Assembly (NCBI RefSeq): GCF_037943105.1
Contig: NZ_CP149803.1
Span: 1,116,001-1,180,000, forward strand
Reading direction: 5' to 3'
Source: Pseudomonas sp. TMP9
GTDB lineage: Bacteria > Pseudomonadota > Gammaproteobacteria > Pseudomonadales > Pseudomonadaceae
DNA length: 64,000 nucleotides
Positions within the stretch are counted from its first letter, which is position 1. Each line of letters opens with the position of its first letter. The notes beneath the pieces are model-generated. The model was not told the DNA's origin. It searched no databases and saw only the letters and a list, made by a program, of their open reading frames with translations. Below, piece after piece: positions 1-9,947 of this stretch. Both the position numbers and the translations under genes were made by a program.

Positions 1-543
1 AGTGAAGCGCAACGGCGCACCTTGCTGCGCACCGAGTGGGGCTTTGTTGAGCAGAACCCGCGTGACGGCCTGCGCATGGGCGTGTCGGCCGGCGCCAATA
101 TCGGCGAACGTTTGATGGCTCAAGGCGTGCGCCATTACGGCGAATTGCGCGCTGCCGGCATCGATTGGCTGAGCCAGGTGGAAATCGATCCACTGCGCAT
201 CGACGACCTGCCGCGCACCTTCTCTGGCGGCATGCAGCAGCGTTTGCAGATTGCCCGCAATCTGGTCTCCAGCCCTCGCCTGATCTTTATGGACGAGCCC
301 ACCGGCGGCCTTGATGTGTCGGTACAGGCACGCCTGCTCGACCTGCTGCGCAGCTTGGTGCGCGAGCTGGACCTGGCGGTGGTCATCGTCACCCATGATC
401 TTGCAGTGGCGCGCTTGCTGGCGGATCGGCTGATGGTGATGCGTCGCTCACATGTGGTGGAAGCCGGGCTGACCGATCAGATTCTCGACGATCCGCAGCA
501 TCCCTATTCGCAGCTGCTGGTGTCGTCAGTCTTGCAGCCTTAA
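1..543 (+). CDS. phnK: C-P lyase accessory ABC-type ATPase PhnK (5' truncated by window edge)
   Basis: The reading frame is open from base 1, so the gene starts upstream of the window; 180 C-terminal residues are visible. The ABC signature [13 protein letters not shown] and Walker [13 protein letters not shown] are present, followed by the switch His region (VTHDLAVA). The Walker A part is missing with the N-terminus. PhnK is known to dock on the PhnGHIJ C-P lyase core and is needed for phosphonate breakdown rather than transport. The identification rests on the ABC motifs plus the directly following phnL-phnM-phnN-phnP order. phnG-J would be expected just upstream, outside the window. Confidence 0.93.
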   Translation, partial: SEAQRRTLLRTEWGFVEQNPRDGLRMGVSAGANIGERLMAQGVRHYGELRAAGIDWLSQVEIDPLRIDDLPRTFSGGMQQRLQIARNLVSSPRLIFMDEPTGGLDVSVQARLLDLLRSLVRELDLAVVIVTHDLAVARLLADRLMVMRRSHVVEAGLTDQILDDPQHPYSQLLVSSVLQP

Positions 544-555
544 CGCGGTGCTTGT

Positions 556-663
556 CTCCCCTCTCCCGCATGCGGGAGAGGGGCCGGGCGAGAGGGCCTG
601 TGCACCGCCCCGAGTCGCCTGTAACACCCTCTCTCCAGCCCTCTCCCATGCATGGGAGAGGGG
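556..663. repeat. Palindromic CTCTCCC/GGGAGAG repeat cluster between phnK and phnL
   Basis: Two short hairpins of the type CTCTCCCGCATGCGGGAGAG occur in about 108 bases, joined by purine/pyrimidine-biased arms. The same family recurs at 9829-9903, 23991-24091 and, inside a coding sequence, at 3021-3110. It sits within an operon, so it is transcribed and could stabilise or attenuate the phn mRNA; that role is inference. Confidence 0.8.
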
Positions 664-709
664 GTAGATCGCGCATGGCATCGGCAAATTATTGGTATCT
701 GAGGTTTAT

Positions 710-1429
710 ATGAATACGCTTATCGAGGTCTCCGACCTCAGCAAGACTTTCACCCTGCACCAGCAGCATGGCGTGGTGCTGAATGTATTGAACGGCCTGA
801 GCTTCAGTGTGCGTGCCGGCGAGTGCTTGGTGTTGCACGGGCAATCTGGCGCAGGCAAGTCGACCTTGCTGCGTACCCTTTACGGTAACTACCTGGCAGC
901 AGGCGGCAGCATCCGCATGCTGCACGACGGCGCTTGGGTTGATTTGGTCGGTGCCGAGCCGCGTCAGGTGTTGGCCGTGCGCAGGCAAACCTTGGGCTAT
1001 GTCAGCCAGTTTTTGCGGGTGATTCCGCGTGTCGTCACCCTGGATGTGGTGATGGAGCCTGCCCTCGCCCGTGGCTGGAGCAAGACCGACGCGCAGGCGC
1101 GGGCCGAGCGCTTGCTGAGTCGCCTAAATATCCCACAAGCCTTGTGGCAGCTGGCGCCTGGCACTTTCTCTGGCGGCGAGCAGCAACGGGTAAATATTGC
1201 GCGCGGCTTTATGGTCGCCTGGCCGCTGATGCTGCTGGATGAGCCAACGGCCTCACTGGATGACGCCAACCGCCGAGTGGTGCTGGAACTGATCAACGAG
1301 GCCAAAGCGGCGGGTAGCGCATTGATCGGCATCTTCCACGACCGCGCTGCCCGCGAGGCAGTGGCCGATCGTTTCCTCGATATGACCCCCGATGCAGCGC
1401 CCAAGCAGGAGTATGTGTATGCCAGCTGA
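710..1429 (+). CDS. phnL: C-P lyase accessory ABC-type ATPase PhnL
   Basis: 239 residues. It has Walker [12 protein letters not shown] (about residues 42-52), signature [14 protein letters not shown] and Walker [13 protein letters not shown]. PhnL is a non-transport ABC protein of the C-P lyase complex, needed with PhnGHI for the reaction forming ribose 1-methylphosphonate 5-triphosphate from phosphonate and ATP. I chose the ATG at 710 because TGAGG lies 7 bases upstream; an in-frame TTG at 692 would add six residues but has no ribosome site. The 3' end overlaps phnM by 11 bases, which indicates translational coupling. Confidence 0.95.
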   Translation: MNTLIEVSDLSKTFTLHQQHGVVLNVLNGLSFSVRAGECLVLHGQSGAGKSTLLRTLYGNYLAAGGSIRMLHDGAWVDLVGAEPRQVLAVRRQTLGYVSQFLRVIPRVVTLDVVMEPALARGWSKTDAQARAERLLSRLNIPQALWQLAPGTFSGGEQQRVNIARGFMVAWPLMLLDEPTASLDDANRRVVLELINEAKAAGSALIGIFHDRAAREAVADRFLDMTPDAAPKQEYVYAS

Positions 1430-2564
1430 ACAAATTTTTACCCATGCGCGGGTGGTCACGGCCGAACAGGAGTTCGTCGGCACGGTGGTACTGCGTGATG
1501 GCGTGATTGCGCAGGTGGAAGAGGGCATTAGTGGCTTGCCCCACGCTATCGATTTTGGCGGCGACTACCTGCTGCCGGGTCTGGTCGAACTGCACACCGA
1601 CAACCTGGAAAAGTACATGAGCCCGCGCCCCGGCGTGGACTGGCCGTCCGCTTCGGCGGTGCTGACCCATGATGCGCAGATTGTTTCTGCGGGCATCACT
1701 ACGGTGTTCGATGCCCTGGCGATTGGCGACGTTAACCCGCGTGGCAAGCGCATGCAGCAGCTGCCGGCCATGCTCGAAGCCATCGCCGCGGCGGCCACAG
1801 CCGGGCTCCTGCGTGCCGATCACCGTCTGCACCTGCGTTGTGAGTTGTGCCACCCGGATAGCCTGGCGGTGTTCCGTGATCTGGTGGAACACCCGCAGGT
1901 AGCGCTGGTCTCGGTGATGGATCACTCGCCAGGCCAGCGCCAGTTCGCCAAGGAAGATAAATACCGTGAGTACTACATGGGCAAATACCACCTGAGCGAG
2001 GCGGAGATGGACGCCTTTGTCAAAGAGCAGGTGGCCAACTCCCTCGAGTTCAGCGACCGTTATCGCCGGGCGATTGTCGAGGACTGCCATGCCCGTGGTT
2101 TGTCAGTGGCCAGCCACGATGACGCGACCCTGGCCCATGTGCAGGAATCGGCTGGTTTTGGCATGTCCATCGCTGAATTCCCCACCACCTTAGAGGCCGC
2201 CAAGGCCAGCCATCAGCTGGGTTTAAAGGTATTAATGGGCGCGCCAAATATCGTTCGCGGCGGCTCGCACTCGGGCAATATCGCCGCTGCCGAACTGGCC
2301 CGTCATGGGGTGCTGGATATCCTCTCCAGCGACTATTACCCGGCCAGCCTGTTACAGGCCGCTTTTATGCTGGCCGCACAAGACAACGGTTATGATCTGC
2401 CCCGGGCAATTGCCACCGTCAGTCGCCAGCCGGCCCATGCGGCGGGGCTGCATGATCGCGGTGAAATCCGTGTCGGCCTGCGTGCTGATCTAGTTCACGC
2501 CAAGCTGCACGGAGGCCAGGCGGTGATTCAGCAAGTGTGGCGACAAGCCAATAGGGTGTTCTGA
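1419..2564 (+). CDS. phnM: Ribose 1-methylphosphonate 5-triphosphate diphosphatase PhnM
   Basis: 381 residues, amidohydrolase superfamily. The metal-binding motif ELHTDN near residue 60 follows the DYLLPGLV strand, and further metal-ligand candidates are DHSPGQ, SHDDA and SSDYYP. The family removes pyrophosphate from ribose 1-methylphosphonate 5-triphosphate, giving the substrate of the C-P bond cleaving PhnJ. The ATG at 1419 is preferred over 1392 and 1413 because AGGAG (1407-1411) lies 7 bases before it. It overlaps phnL by 11 bases and phnN by one base (TGATG). Confidence 0.95.
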   Translation: MPAEQIFTHARVVTAEQEFVGTVVLRDGVIAQVEEGISGLPHAIDFGGDYLLPGLVELHTDNLEKYMSPRPGVDWPSASAVLTHDAQIVSAGITTVFDALAIGDVNPRGKRMQQLPAMLEAIAAAATAGLLRADHRLHLRCELCHPDSLAVFRDLVEHPQVALVSVMDHSPGQRQFAKEDKYREYYMGKYHLSEAEMDAFVKEQVANSLEFSDRYRRAIVEDCHARGLSVASHDDATLAHVQESAGFGMSIAEFPTTLEAAKASHQLGLKVLMGAPNIVRGGSHSGNIAAAELARHGVLDILSSDYYPASLLQAAFMLAAQDNGYDLPRAIATVSRQPAHAAGLHDRGEIRVGLRADLVHAKLHGGQAVIQQVWRQANRVF

Positions 2565-3205
2565 TGAGCGGCAGGTTGATCTATTTGATGGGGCCTTCAG
2601 GCTCGGGCAAGGACAGCCTGTTGAATGCCGCGCGTGAGCGTCTAGCCGCGCGTGATTGCGTGATTGTGCGACGAGTGATCACCCGTTCGGCGGAAGCGGT
2701 CGGTGAGGACGCCATTGGCGTTTCCCCGGCCGAATTCGATCAGCAGGAGGCTGCTGGCGGTTTTGCCCTGAGCTGGCGCGCCAATGGCCTGGCCTACGGC
2801 ATCCCGAGGCAGATAGATGACTGGTTAGCGGTGGGGCAGGATGTGTTGGTCAATGGTTCGCGCGGCTACCTACCCACGGCGCGCGCGCGCTACCCAGAGC
2901 TGCAGGCCATCCTTTTGCAGGTCGATGAAGCCGCGCTGCGTCAGCGTCTGCAAGCTCGCGGACGGGAAAGTGCCGAACAGATTGAGGCCCGCCTGGCACG
3001 CAGCCGCGAACTGCAACCGCTCCCTCGCCCCTCCGGGGACGACTGCAGGGATGCAGGAGGTAGGGCGACGCAGGATGCTCAAGCCGAGAGGGCTGGGGAG
3101 AGGGGAGAGGCCGAATCGCAATGGTTGCTGAATAACTCCGGGCCGCTCGAGCAAACAGTTACCCAGCTGCTGCAACTGCTTAGCGATGCCCGCACATGCG
3201 CCTGA
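2564..3205 (+). CDS. phnN: Ribose 1,5-bisphosphokinase PhnN, with an in-frame repeat insertion
   Basis: 213 residues. The P-loop GPSGSGKDSLL is at residues 10-20, followed by a guanylate-kinase-like fold. The enzyme phosphorylates ribose 1,5-bisphosphate to PRPP, closing the C-P lyase pathway. Family members are usually about 180-190 residues. The extra length lies at about residues 153-182, where the DNA (3021-3110) is a CCCTCGCCCC...GGGGAGAGG palindromic repeat of the intergenic family seen elsewhere in the window. The conserved tail NNSGPLEQTVTQLL resumes in frame afterwards. The start overlaps the phnM stop by one base and the end overlaps phnP by 10 bases. The insert lies before the last strand and helix, so activity may survive, but that is untested. 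Confidence 0.92.
   Translation: MSGRLIYLMGPSGSGKDSLLNAARERLAARDCVIVRRVITRSAEAVGEDAIGVSPAEFDQQEAAGGFALSWRANGLAYGIPRQIDDWLAVGQDVLVNGSRGYLPTARARYPELQAILLQVDEAALRQRLQARGRESAEQIEARLARSRELQPLPRPSGDDCRDAGGRATQDAQAERAGERGEAESQWLLNNSGPLEQTVTQLLQLLSDARTCA
3021..3110. repeat. Palindromic CTCTCCC/GGGAGAG-family repeat inside phnN
   Basis: About 90 bases, CCCTCGCCCCTCC at one end and GGCTGGGGAGAGGGG at the other, closely matching the arms of the repeats at 556-663 and 23991-24091. Ninety bases is 30 codons, so the frame is kept. Confidence 0.75.
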
Positions 3206-3960
3206 CCCTGCTCGGCACGGGCAATGCACGGCAGGTGCCGGTGTACAACTGCAACTGCGTGGCCTGCGACAGCGCGCGGGTCTATCCCGCACGCCGCCGC
3301 GGCCCCTGCAGTGCGCTGATCGAGTGCGGTACGCAGCGCTGGCTGATTGATGCGGGCTTGACCGACCTGGCTGAGCGCTTCCCGCCGCATAGCTTGAGCG
3401 GCATTCTGCAAACCCATTACCACGCCGACCATGCCCAAGGTTTACTGCACCTGCGCTGGGGTCAGGGGTTGATTATCCCGGTGCATGGCCCGGATGATCC
3501 GGAAGGGCTAGCCGACCTCTACAAACACCCCGGCATCCTTGATTTCAGCCAGCCTTTTGCAGCGTTCGAACAGCGCCAGTTAGGCGCGTTAAGCGTCACG
3601 GCGCTGCCGCTGAATCACTCCAAGCCGACGCTGGGTTATTTGTTCGAGAGCCCAGCGGTCAATGGCGAGCGCCAGCGCATGGCCTATCTCACCGACACCC
3701 TCGGCGTGCCGGACGCCAGTGCCGCCGTGCTGATGCAGCAGCCGCTGGATCTGCTGGTGCTGGACTGCTCCACCGCGCCGCAAATCATTGCGCCGCTCAA
3801 CCACAACGACCTAACCCGCGCACTGGAAGTGGTTGAGCATGTGCAGCCCAAGCAGACCGTGCTGACTCATATTGGCCACAGCTTCGATGCCTGGCTGCTG
3901 GATAACCCGAATGCTCTGCCGTCAGGCGTGAGTCTGGCTTTTGACGGGCAGGTGTTATGA
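3196..3960 (+). CDS. phnP: 5-phospho-alpha-D-ribosyl 1,2-cyclic phosphate phosphodiesterase PhnP
   Basis: 254 residues, metallo-beta-lactamase fold. It has the metal-binding motif THYHADHAQG (about residues 74-83), later ligands in YLTDT, LDCS and LTHIGHS, and an N-terminal Cys cluster YNCNCVACDSA that matches the structural zinc site of PhnP. It opens the cyclic ribose phosphate released by C-P lyase to ribose 1,5-bisphosphate, the PhnN substrate. It overlaps phnN by 10 bases and is the last visible gene of the operon. No phnO acetyltransferase follows. Confidence 0.94.
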   Translation: MRLTLLGTGNARQVPVYNCNCVACDSARVYPARRRGPCSALIECGTQRWLIDAGLTDLAERFPPHSLSGILQTHYHADHAQGLLHLRWGQGLIIPVHGPDDPEGLADLYKHPGILDFSQPFAAFEQRQLGALSVTALPLNHSKPTLGYLFESPAVNGERQRMAYLTDTLGVPDASAAVLMQQPLDLLVLDCSTAPQIIAPLNHNDLTRALEVVEHVQPKQTVLTHIGHSFDAWLLDNPNALPSGVSLAFDGQVL

Positions 3961-3974
3961 ATAACACCCAGTGT

Positions 3975-4139
3975 GTAGGGTGGGTTAGCCGCCCAACGCA
4001 TATGCCGGGTTGTACGCGATATGGGGTGCGGTGTAACCCACCATTGGCGCAACGCGTTCTATTGCCTGGCGGGTTACACGCCGCGCCGTTTTCGCGGTTG
4101 GCTTTTCGAGTGGTGCTCGGCGTCGCTAACCCACCCTAC
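3975..4139. repeat. 165-bp palindromic element with perfect 15-bp terminal inverted repeats (copy 1)
   Basis: The ends are GTAGGGTGGGTTAGC and GCTAACCCACCCTAC, perfect inverted repeats. Internal GTGTAACCCACCA and GGCGGGTTACACGCC arms add a second level of folding. A copy of identical length and orientation lies at 5393-5557, on the other side of the MFS gene. It has no coding capacity of its own. Confidence 0.85.
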
Positions 4140-4153
4140 GTGTCGGTGGTGTT

Positions 4154-5374
4154 ATGACTAGCGCTCGCCGCATCACCCTGCTGCTGTGCGGTGCACAAAC
4201 CTTGGGCATGGCCGGCTTTGCGTTGTTCGCCGCACTGTTGCCAGACTTTCAGGCGTTGTGGGGGTTGAGCAACACCCAGGCGGGCTGGATCGGAGGCGGT
4301 TTCTTTCTCGGCTATATGGTTGCGGTGCCGATTCTCACCGGGCTGACCGACAAATACGATGCGCGGCAGATCTACCTGGCTGCGATGCTGTTAACAGCGG
4401 TGGCCAATGCCGGCTTTGTTTTCGCTGATGGCTTCTGGTCGGCGCTGGCCTGGCGGGTGCTGGCAGGGATCGGCATGGCGGGCACTTATATGCTGGGGCT
4501 CAAGGCCTTGTCCGAGCGTATCGAGGGGCCGGCGCAATCTCGTGCAATCGCGATTTATACGGCAAGCTTCGGCTTGGGCACGGCGCTGTCTTTTATCCTC
4601 GCCGGCGAGTTGGCCAAGGTCGGCGGCTGGCATTTGCCCACCTTGCTCAGCGGCGTGTGCGCGTTGCTGGCCTGGGCGATGGTCTATTGGGGTTTGCAGC
4701 CCAAGGCGGTGGTGCAGCATGCGCCGCGCAAACTGTTGGACCTGGCCCCGCTGAAAAGCCGCGCGGTGGCGGCCTACTGCGTAGCTTATGCGGTGCATAA
4801 CCTTGAGCTGTTTGCCCTGCGCGCTTGGGTAGTGGCCTTTGTGGTGTTTTCGGGTCACTTACAGGGCCGCGATCCCTGGCTCTCTGGCACGTGGGTGGCG
4901 ATGTTGGTAACCCTGATTGGCATGCCGGCGAGCATCTTCGGTAATGAACTGGCACTGCGTTTCGGCCGGCAACGCTGGCTGATCGCCGTGATGCTCAGTT
5001 CGACCATGCTGGCGCTGTTTATCGGTCTCAGTGCTGCCTTACCGTTCTGGCTGATGCTGGTGCTGGTGCTTCTTTACAGCGTCACCGTGACCGCTGATTC
5101 AGCGTCATTGACTGCTGGCCTGATAGCCGTTGCACCGGCCAGCCACCGTGGCGCGGCCATGGCGCTGTATTCCTGCACGGGCTTTAGCGGCGCCCTTCTT
5201 GGTCCGCTGCTATTCGGCATTAGCCTGGACCTACTGGGCGACAAGAGTCTGCTTGGCTGGTGGGCCGCGTTTACCCTGATGGGTCTGCTACTGCTACTCG
5301 GCCCGCTGGCGTTGTGGTGGGCGGGAAGGGCGCAGCCCAACAGCGCCTTACTGCAGCGTGCACAGACTTTATAA
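4154..5374 (+). CDS. Major facilitator superfamily transporter
   Basis: 406 residues with about 12 hydrophobic segments. The loop between segments 2 and 3 carries a degenerate MFS motif (GLTDKYDARQ). It is an inner-membrane secondary transporter; the substrate cannot be read from the sequence. The ATG at 4154 is only 14 bases past the end of a 165-bp palindromic element and has only a weak GGTGG upstream, so the element may supply the translation start region. It lies downstream of phnP on the same strand, but the intervening element makes operon membership doubtful. Confidence 0.85.
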   Translation: MTSARRITLLLCGAQTLGMAGFALFAALLPDFQALWGLSNTQAGWIGGGFFLGYMVAVPILTGLTDKYDARQIYLAAMLLTAVANAGFVFADGFWSALAWRVLAGIGMAGTYMLGLKALSERIEGPAQSRAIAIYTASFGLGTALSFILAGELAKVGGWHLPTLLSGVCALLAWAMVYWGLQPKAVVQHAPRKLLDLAPLKSRAVAAYCVAYAVHNLELFALRAWVVAFVVFSGHLQGRDPWLSGTWVAMLVTLIGMPASIFGNELALRFGRQRWLIAVMLSSTMLALFIGLSAALPFWLMLVLVLLYSVTVTADSASLTAGLIAVAPASHRGAAMALYSCTGFSGALLGPLLFGISLDLLGDKSLLGWWAAFTLMGLLLLLGPLALWWAGRAQPNSALLQRAQTL

Positions 5375-5392
5375 AGCCACGATGTGCAGTTC

Positions 5393-5557
5393 GTAGGGTG
5401 GGTTAGCTGCTTACTGCGCTTGTCAGGTGTCACGTGACTTGGGGCGCGGTGTAACCCACCATCGGCGCAACGTGTTCGATTGTCTGGTGGGTTACGCGCC
5501 GCGCTGCTATCGAAGTTGAATTGTCGAGTGGTGTTCGGCGTCGCTAACCCACCCTAC
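5393..5557. repeat. 165-bp palindromic element with perfect 15-bp terminal inverted repeats (copy 2)
   Basis: It has the same 15-bp termini, length and orientation as 3975-4139, with a diverged interior. The two copies bracket the MFS gene as direct repeats. Confidence 0.85.
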
Positions 5558-5621
5558 GAGTCTGCGTTTGCCAGATGTTATGCAACCTTGGGTGCTGCGC
5601 TTTAGCCGCGATAAACCGCCA

Positions 5622-5681
5622 GTAGCCCGGATGCAATCCGGGGAGTCTTGCAGTCCATGCCCCGGATTACATCCGGGCTAC
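5622..5681. repeat. REP-like palindrome (GTAGCCCGGATGCAATCCGGG family)
   Basis: Two inverted arms, GTAGCCCGGATGCAATCCGG and its complement ending GGATTACATCCGGGCTAC, span 60 bases. It lies in the convergent gap between the MFS gene and the Lrp gene and could act as a bidirectional terminator. Other copies are at 21537-21597 (inside a gene), 51391-51459 and 52384-52445. Together with the 165-bp element it fills most of the gap 5375-5689. Confidence 0.85.
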
Positions 5682-5689
5682 AAAAATGC

Positions 5690-6169
5690 TCAATCCAACG
5701 GCAACTCGGTGGTGCGCTTCACCTCGCTCATGGCGATGTGCGAGTGCGCTTCGTGCACATGCGGGCGTTGCAGCAGGTGATCGCGCAGAAAGCGCTCGTA
5801 GCTGGCGATGTCCTTGGCCACCACCTTGAGCAGGTAGTCCGAGCCGCCGGCCATGGTGAAGCACTCCAGCACCTCCGGGTAGCCGACCACGGCTTTCTCG
5901 AATTCTTCCAGGTTGCTGCGCCCGTGCGCCGAGAGCTTGATGTCGACAAATACGGTGATGCTAAAGCCCAGTTGCTTGTGGCTGAGCAGGGCCACCTTGC
6001 GCTCGATAATGCCGTCTTCCTGCATGCGGTGAATCCGCCGCCAGCAAGGCGATTGTGACAACTCGACCTTTTCGGCGATCTCGGCGGCTGAGAGGTCGGC
6101 GTTACGTTGCAGCAGGCGGAGAATCTTGCGATCAATGGGGCTGAGTTTTTCTTGCATGACTGTTTCCAT
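5690..6169 (-). CDS. Lrp/AsnC family transcriptional regulator
   Basis: 159 residues. An N-terminal winged helix-turn-helix (about residues 10-60, with IDRKILRLLQRNADLS and SQSPCWRRIHRM) is followed by an AsnC-type RAM domain (residues 70-150). Such regulators sense amino acids and often control the gene they diverge from. Here that is the indolepyruvate ferredoxin oxidoreductase and leucine-type dehydrogenase block, which fits a catabolic regulator. Two ATGs are possible, residue 1 and residue 5; neither has a strong ribosome site, though GGA lies 7 bases before the second. Confidence 0.9.
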   Translation of the reverse strand: METVMQEKLSPIDRKILRLLQRNADLSAAEIAEKVELSQSPCWRRIHRMQEDGIIERKVALLSHKQLGFSITVFVDIKLSAHGRSNLEEFEKAVVGYPEVLECFTMAGGSDYLLKVVAKDIASYERFLRDHLLQRPHVHEAHSHIAMSEVKRTTELPLD

Positions 6170-6357
6170 TTTTTTGTATTTATTGGATTAATCATGCGCA
6201 GTATTTGAATAACAGCCAGCAAAAAGAAAGAAATTCTCAGTACTGCTCGGTCATATTCTTAGCCATGCGCCTGTGTGGTGATCCCGCACTAGGCTTAACA
6301 AGGCTGGCATTCACCGGTGCCAGCCCCGCTCGCCAAAATAATAAAAGGAGCGCAGAT

Positions 6358-9300
6358 ATGTCCCTGGCCGAGATCCGCCTGGATGATAAGTACCGCCTTG
6401 CTACCGGTCACCTCTACCTGACCGGCACCCAGGCGCTGACCCGCCTGCCGATGCTGCAGAAGCAACGCGACGCCGCCCATGGCCTGAATACCGCGTGCTT
6501 TATTTCCGGCTATCGGGGCTCGCCCTTGGGCAACCTCGACAAGAGCCTGTGGGATGCCAAGCAGTACCTCAAAGACAACCACATCCACTTCCAGCCGGGC
6601 GTCAACGAAGAATTGGCTGCCACCTCGGTGTGGGGCAGCCAGCAAACCAGCCTGTTCCCCGGTGCACGCTACGACGGCGTGTTTGCCATGTGGTACGGCA
6701 AAGGCCCGGGTGTGGACCGTTGCGGTGATGTGTTCAAGCACGGTAACTCGGCCGGCGTTTCTGAGCACGGTGGCGTGCTGCTGCTGGCCGGCGACGACCA
6801 TGGCTGTAAATCCTCCAGCATCGCCAACCAGAGCGAGCATGCGTTTATCGCCGCCTCGATTCCGGTGCTTAATCCGGCCAACGTTCAGGAAATTCTCGAC
6901 TACGGCATCATCGGCTGGGCGCTGTCGCGCTACAGCGGCTGTTGGGTGGCGCTGAAAACCATCGCCGAAAACGTCGATTCCTCCGCCGTAGTGGATGTCG
7001 ATCCGCTGCGCATTCAGGTAAACATCCCCGAAGACTTCCAGCTGCCGGAAGACGGTGTGTACATCCGTTGGCCCGACCCGCCCTTGGCTCAAGAAGCGCG
7101 CCTCAATACCTACAAAATTTACGCCGCCCGTGCTTTTGCTCGAGCGAATAACCTTAATCGGGTGATGCTCGATTCGCCCAATCCGCGTCTGGGGATTGTC
7201 ACCACCGGCAAGTCCTATTTGGATGTGCGTCAGGCCTTGGATGACCTTGGCTTAGATGAAACGCTGTGCGCTCAAGTGGGGCTGCGCGTGCTCAAGGTTG
7301 GCATGAGCTGGCCGCTGGAGCCGGTGTCGGTGCATGAGTTTGCCGAAGGCCTGGATGAAATTCTGGTGGTCGAGGAAAAGCGCAGCATCATCGAAGACCA
7401 GCTTACCGGCCAGCTCTACAACTGGCCGGTGGGCAAGCGCCCGGTGGTGGTGGGCGAGTTCGACGAGGCCGGCCATTCGTTGCTGCCGAACCTCTCTGAA
7501 CTGACGCCGGCGATGATCGCCCGCGCCATCGCCAAACGCCTCGCGCCGATCTACAGCAGTGCCAGCATTGATGAGCGTCTGGCATTTCTCGCCGCCAAAG
7601 AAGCCTCGCTGGCAGCGCCCAAACATACCACCCTGCGGACGCCGCATTTTTGCTCCGGCTGCCCGCACAACACCTCGACCAAACTGCCGGAAGGCAGCCG
7701 CGCTCAGGGCGGTATCGGTTGCCACTACATGACCCAGTGGATGGACCGTAACACCGACACCTTTACCCAAATGGGCGGCGAGGGCGCGACCTGGATCGGC
7801 CAGGCGCCGTTTACCGACACCCCGCACATCTTCCAAAACCTCGGCGACGGCACCTACTTCCACTCCGGCCATCTGGCTGTCCGCGCTGCCGTGGCGGCCG
7901 GGGTGAATATCACCTACAAGATCCTCTACAACGATGCGGTAGCGATGACTGGCGGGCAGCCGATTGACGGCGAACTGCGGGTTGACCAACTCAGCCAGCA
8001 AGTGTTTTTCGAGGGCGTTAAGCGTATTGCGCTGGTGACCGATGAGCCGGAGAAATACCCGGATCGCAGCACCTTCGCGCCTATCGTCACTTTCCATCAT
8101 CGCCGCGATCTGGATGCGGTGCAGCGTGAGCTGCGCGAGTTCAAGGGTTGCTCGGTGATCATCTATGACCAGACCTGCGCCACCGAGAAACGCCGTCGGC
8201 GCAAGCGCGGCAAGCTAGTCGACCCGCAGAAGCGCGCTTTTATCAACCCGGCGGTGTGCGAAGGTTGTGGTGATTGCAGCGTCAAATCCAACTGCCTGTC
8301 GGTGTTGCCGCTGGAAACCGAAGTAGGGCGTAAGCGCGAGATCGACCAGAATTCCTGTAACAAGGATTTCAGCTGCGTTGAGGGCTTCTGCCCAAGCTTT
8401 GTCACCGTGCACGGCGGCAGCCTGCGCAAACCGCAAGCGGTGGGTTTGAGTGCGCTGTTTATTGCCTTGCCAGAGCCGCGTCAGCCGACACTTGAGCGGC
8501 CTTGGAATATCCTCTTGCCCGGCGTTGGCGGCAGTGGTGTGACCACCGTTGGCGCATTGCTTGGCATGGCTGCGCACATCGAAGGCAAGGGCTGCAGCGT
8601 GCTCGATCAAGCCGGCTTGGCGCAGAAATTCGGCCCGGTGATCACCCATATCCGCATTGCCGCCAAGCAGGACGATATCTTTGCTGTGCGTATCGCTGCC
8701 GGGGAAACTGACCTGCTGCTGGGTTGCGACTTGGTGGTAGCGGCCAGCGAAGAGGCCTTAGCCAAGCTAAATGACAAGATCGCTCATGCGGTGGTCAACA
8801 GCCATGAAGCCGCCACCGCAGAGTTCACCCGTAACCCGGACGCTCAGGTGCCCGGTGCGGCCATGCGTGAAGCGCTGCTCGAAGCGGTGGGCGCGAGCAA
8901 GACTCACTTTGTCGATGCCAGCCGCCTGGCCACGCGCCTGCTTGGCGACAGCATCGCCACCAATATGTTTATGCTCGGTTTCGCTTACCAAAAGGGTTTG
9001 GTGCCGGTGTCTGCCGAAGCCATCAACAAGGCCATCGAGTTGAATGCGGTGGCTGTGCAACTTAATCAACAGGCGTTTCTTTGGGGCCGTCGTGCCGCCC
9101 ATGATGCGACCGCCGTTGAGCGCCTGGCCAAGCCTGAGGTGATTGAGGCGCCGCGTTGCCAGACCTTGGACGAAATCATCGCTGACCGCGTGGTACGTCT
9201 GACTGCCTACCAGAACGCCGCCTACGCCGAGCGTTATCGCGAGCAGGTGGCGCGTGTGCAGCACGTCGACAAGAGCGCTGATCAGGCGCTGAGCAAGGCC

Positions 9301-9825
9301 GTGGCGCGTTATTACTTCAAGCTGCTGGCCTACAAGGACGAGTATGAAGTGGCGCGGTTGTACAGCGACGGCAGCTTTATCCGCCAACTGGAGGCGCAGT
9401 TCAGCGGCGACTACCGCTTGGAATTCCATCTGGCACCCAGCTGGCTGAGCACGCCGGACGCCAGTACCGGCGAGCCGCGCAAGCGTCAGTTTGGCGCTTG
9501 GATGCTCACGGCCTTCGGCGTGCTGGCTAAATTCAAGTTTCTGCGTGGCACACCGCTGGATGTATTCGGCTACAGCGCTGAGCGCAAGATGGAGCTGGAG
9601 TTGATCGACGACTATGAGCAGAGCCTGGATTACCTGCTCAAGGAGATCAACGCTGACAACTACCGTACCGCAGTGGCCCTGGCTGAGCTGCCGGAGCAGA
9701 TCCGCGGCTATGGCCACGTCAAAGAGCGCAGCCTGGCCAAGGTGCGCGAGCAAAGCAGCCAGCTCAAGGCGCGCATGCTGGTCAGCGAGATTCAAGCGAT
9801 TCAGCTTTTCGAGCCGGCTGCCTAA
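6358..9825 (+). CDS. Indolepyruvate ferredoxin oxidoreductase family protein (fused alpha-beta)
   Basis: 1155 residues. The N-terminal half holds the TPP-dependent pyruvate oxidoreductase-like domains ([32 protein letters not shown]). A ferredoxin-type cluster follows near residues 633-650 ([13 protein letters not shown]), plus further Cys ([13 protein letters not shown]). A gamma-type domain starts near residue 720 ([15 protein letters not shown]). The enzyme oxidatively decarboxylates aryl or branched 2-oxo acids to acyl-CoA with ferredoxin as acceptor. I chose the ATG at 6358 because AGGAG (6346-6350) is 7 bases upstream; an upstream in-frame extension has none. It is followed by a leucine-type dehydrogenase that would supply 2-oxo acids. 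Confidence 0.92.
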   Translation: MSLAEIRLDDKYRLATGHLYLTGTQALTRLPMLQKQRDAAHGLNTACFISGYRGSPLGNLDKSLWDAKQYLKDNHIHFQPGVNEELAATSVWGSQQTSLFPGARYDGVFAMWYGKGPGVDRCGDVFKHGNSAGVSEHGGVLLLAGDDHGCKSSSIANQSEHAFIAASIPVLNPANVQEILDYGIIGWALSRYSGCWVALKTIAENVDSSAVVDVDPLRIQVNIPEDFQLPEDGVYIRWPDPPLAQEARLNTYKIYAARAFARANNLNRVMLDSPNPRLGIVTTGKSYLDVRQALDDLGLDETLCAQVGLRVLKVGMSWPLEPVSVHEFAEGLDEILVVEEKRSIIEDQLTGQLYNWPVGKRPVVVGEFDEAGHSLLPNLSELTPAMIARAIAKRLAPIYSSASIDERLAFLAAKEASLAAPKHTTLRTPHFCSGCPHNTSTKLPEGSRAQGGIGCHYMTQWMDRNTDTFTQMGGEGATWIGQAPFTDTPHIFQNLGDGTYFHSGHLAVRAAVAAGVNITYKILYNDAVAMTGGQPIDGELRVDQLSQQVFFEGVKRIALVTDEPEKYPDRSTFAPIVTFHHRRDLDAVQRELREFKGCSVIIYDQTCATEKRRRRKRGKLVDPQKRAFINPAVCEGCGDCSVKSNCLSVLPLETEVGRKREIDQNSCNKDFSCVEGFCPSFVTVHGGSLRKPQAVGLSALFIALPEPRQPTLERPWNILLPGVGGSGVTTVGALLGMAAHIEGKGCSVLDQAGLAQKFGPVITHIRIAAKQDDIFAVRIAAGETDLLLGCDLVVAASEEALAKLNDKIAHAVVNSHEAATAEFTRNPDAQVPGAAMREALLEAVGASKTHFVDASRLATRLLGDSIATNMFMLGFAYQKGLVPVSAEAINKAIELNAVAVQLNQQAFLWGRRAAHDATAVERLAKPEVIEAPRCQTLDEIIADRVVRLTAYQNAAYAERYREQVARVQHVDKSADQALSKAVARYYFKLLAYKDEYEVARLYSDGSFIRQLEAQFSGDYRLEFHLAPSWLSTPDASTGEPRKRQFGAWMLTAFGVLAKFKFLRGTPLDVFGYSAERKMELELIDDYEQSLDYLLKEINADNYRTAVALAELPEQIRGYGHVKERSLAKVREQSSQLKARMLVSEIQAIQLFEPAA

Positions 9826-9828
9826 ATT

Positions 9829-9903
9829 ACCCTCTCCTCAACCCTCTCCCGCAGGCGGGAGAGGGAGCTACATGCACCCCTCGCCCATTTACGGGAGAGG
9901 GTG
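9829..9903. repeat. Palindromic CTCTCCC/GGGAGAG repeat between the oxidoreductase and dehydrogenase genes
   Basis: It contains CTCTCCCGCAGGCGGGAGAG followed by a second GGGAGAGGG arm. It is the same family as 556-663. It lies directly after the stop codon of the large oxidoreductase, within the presumed operon. Confidence 0.8.
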
Positions 9904-9947
9904 CCTTAACCAAGCTACAACAACCAACAGACAGCCAAGGAACCCCC

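Noticed and set aside
3957..4157. Short open frame through the 165-bp element
   Set aside because: It is composed almost entirely of the palindromic repeat and overlaps both flanking genes' ends.
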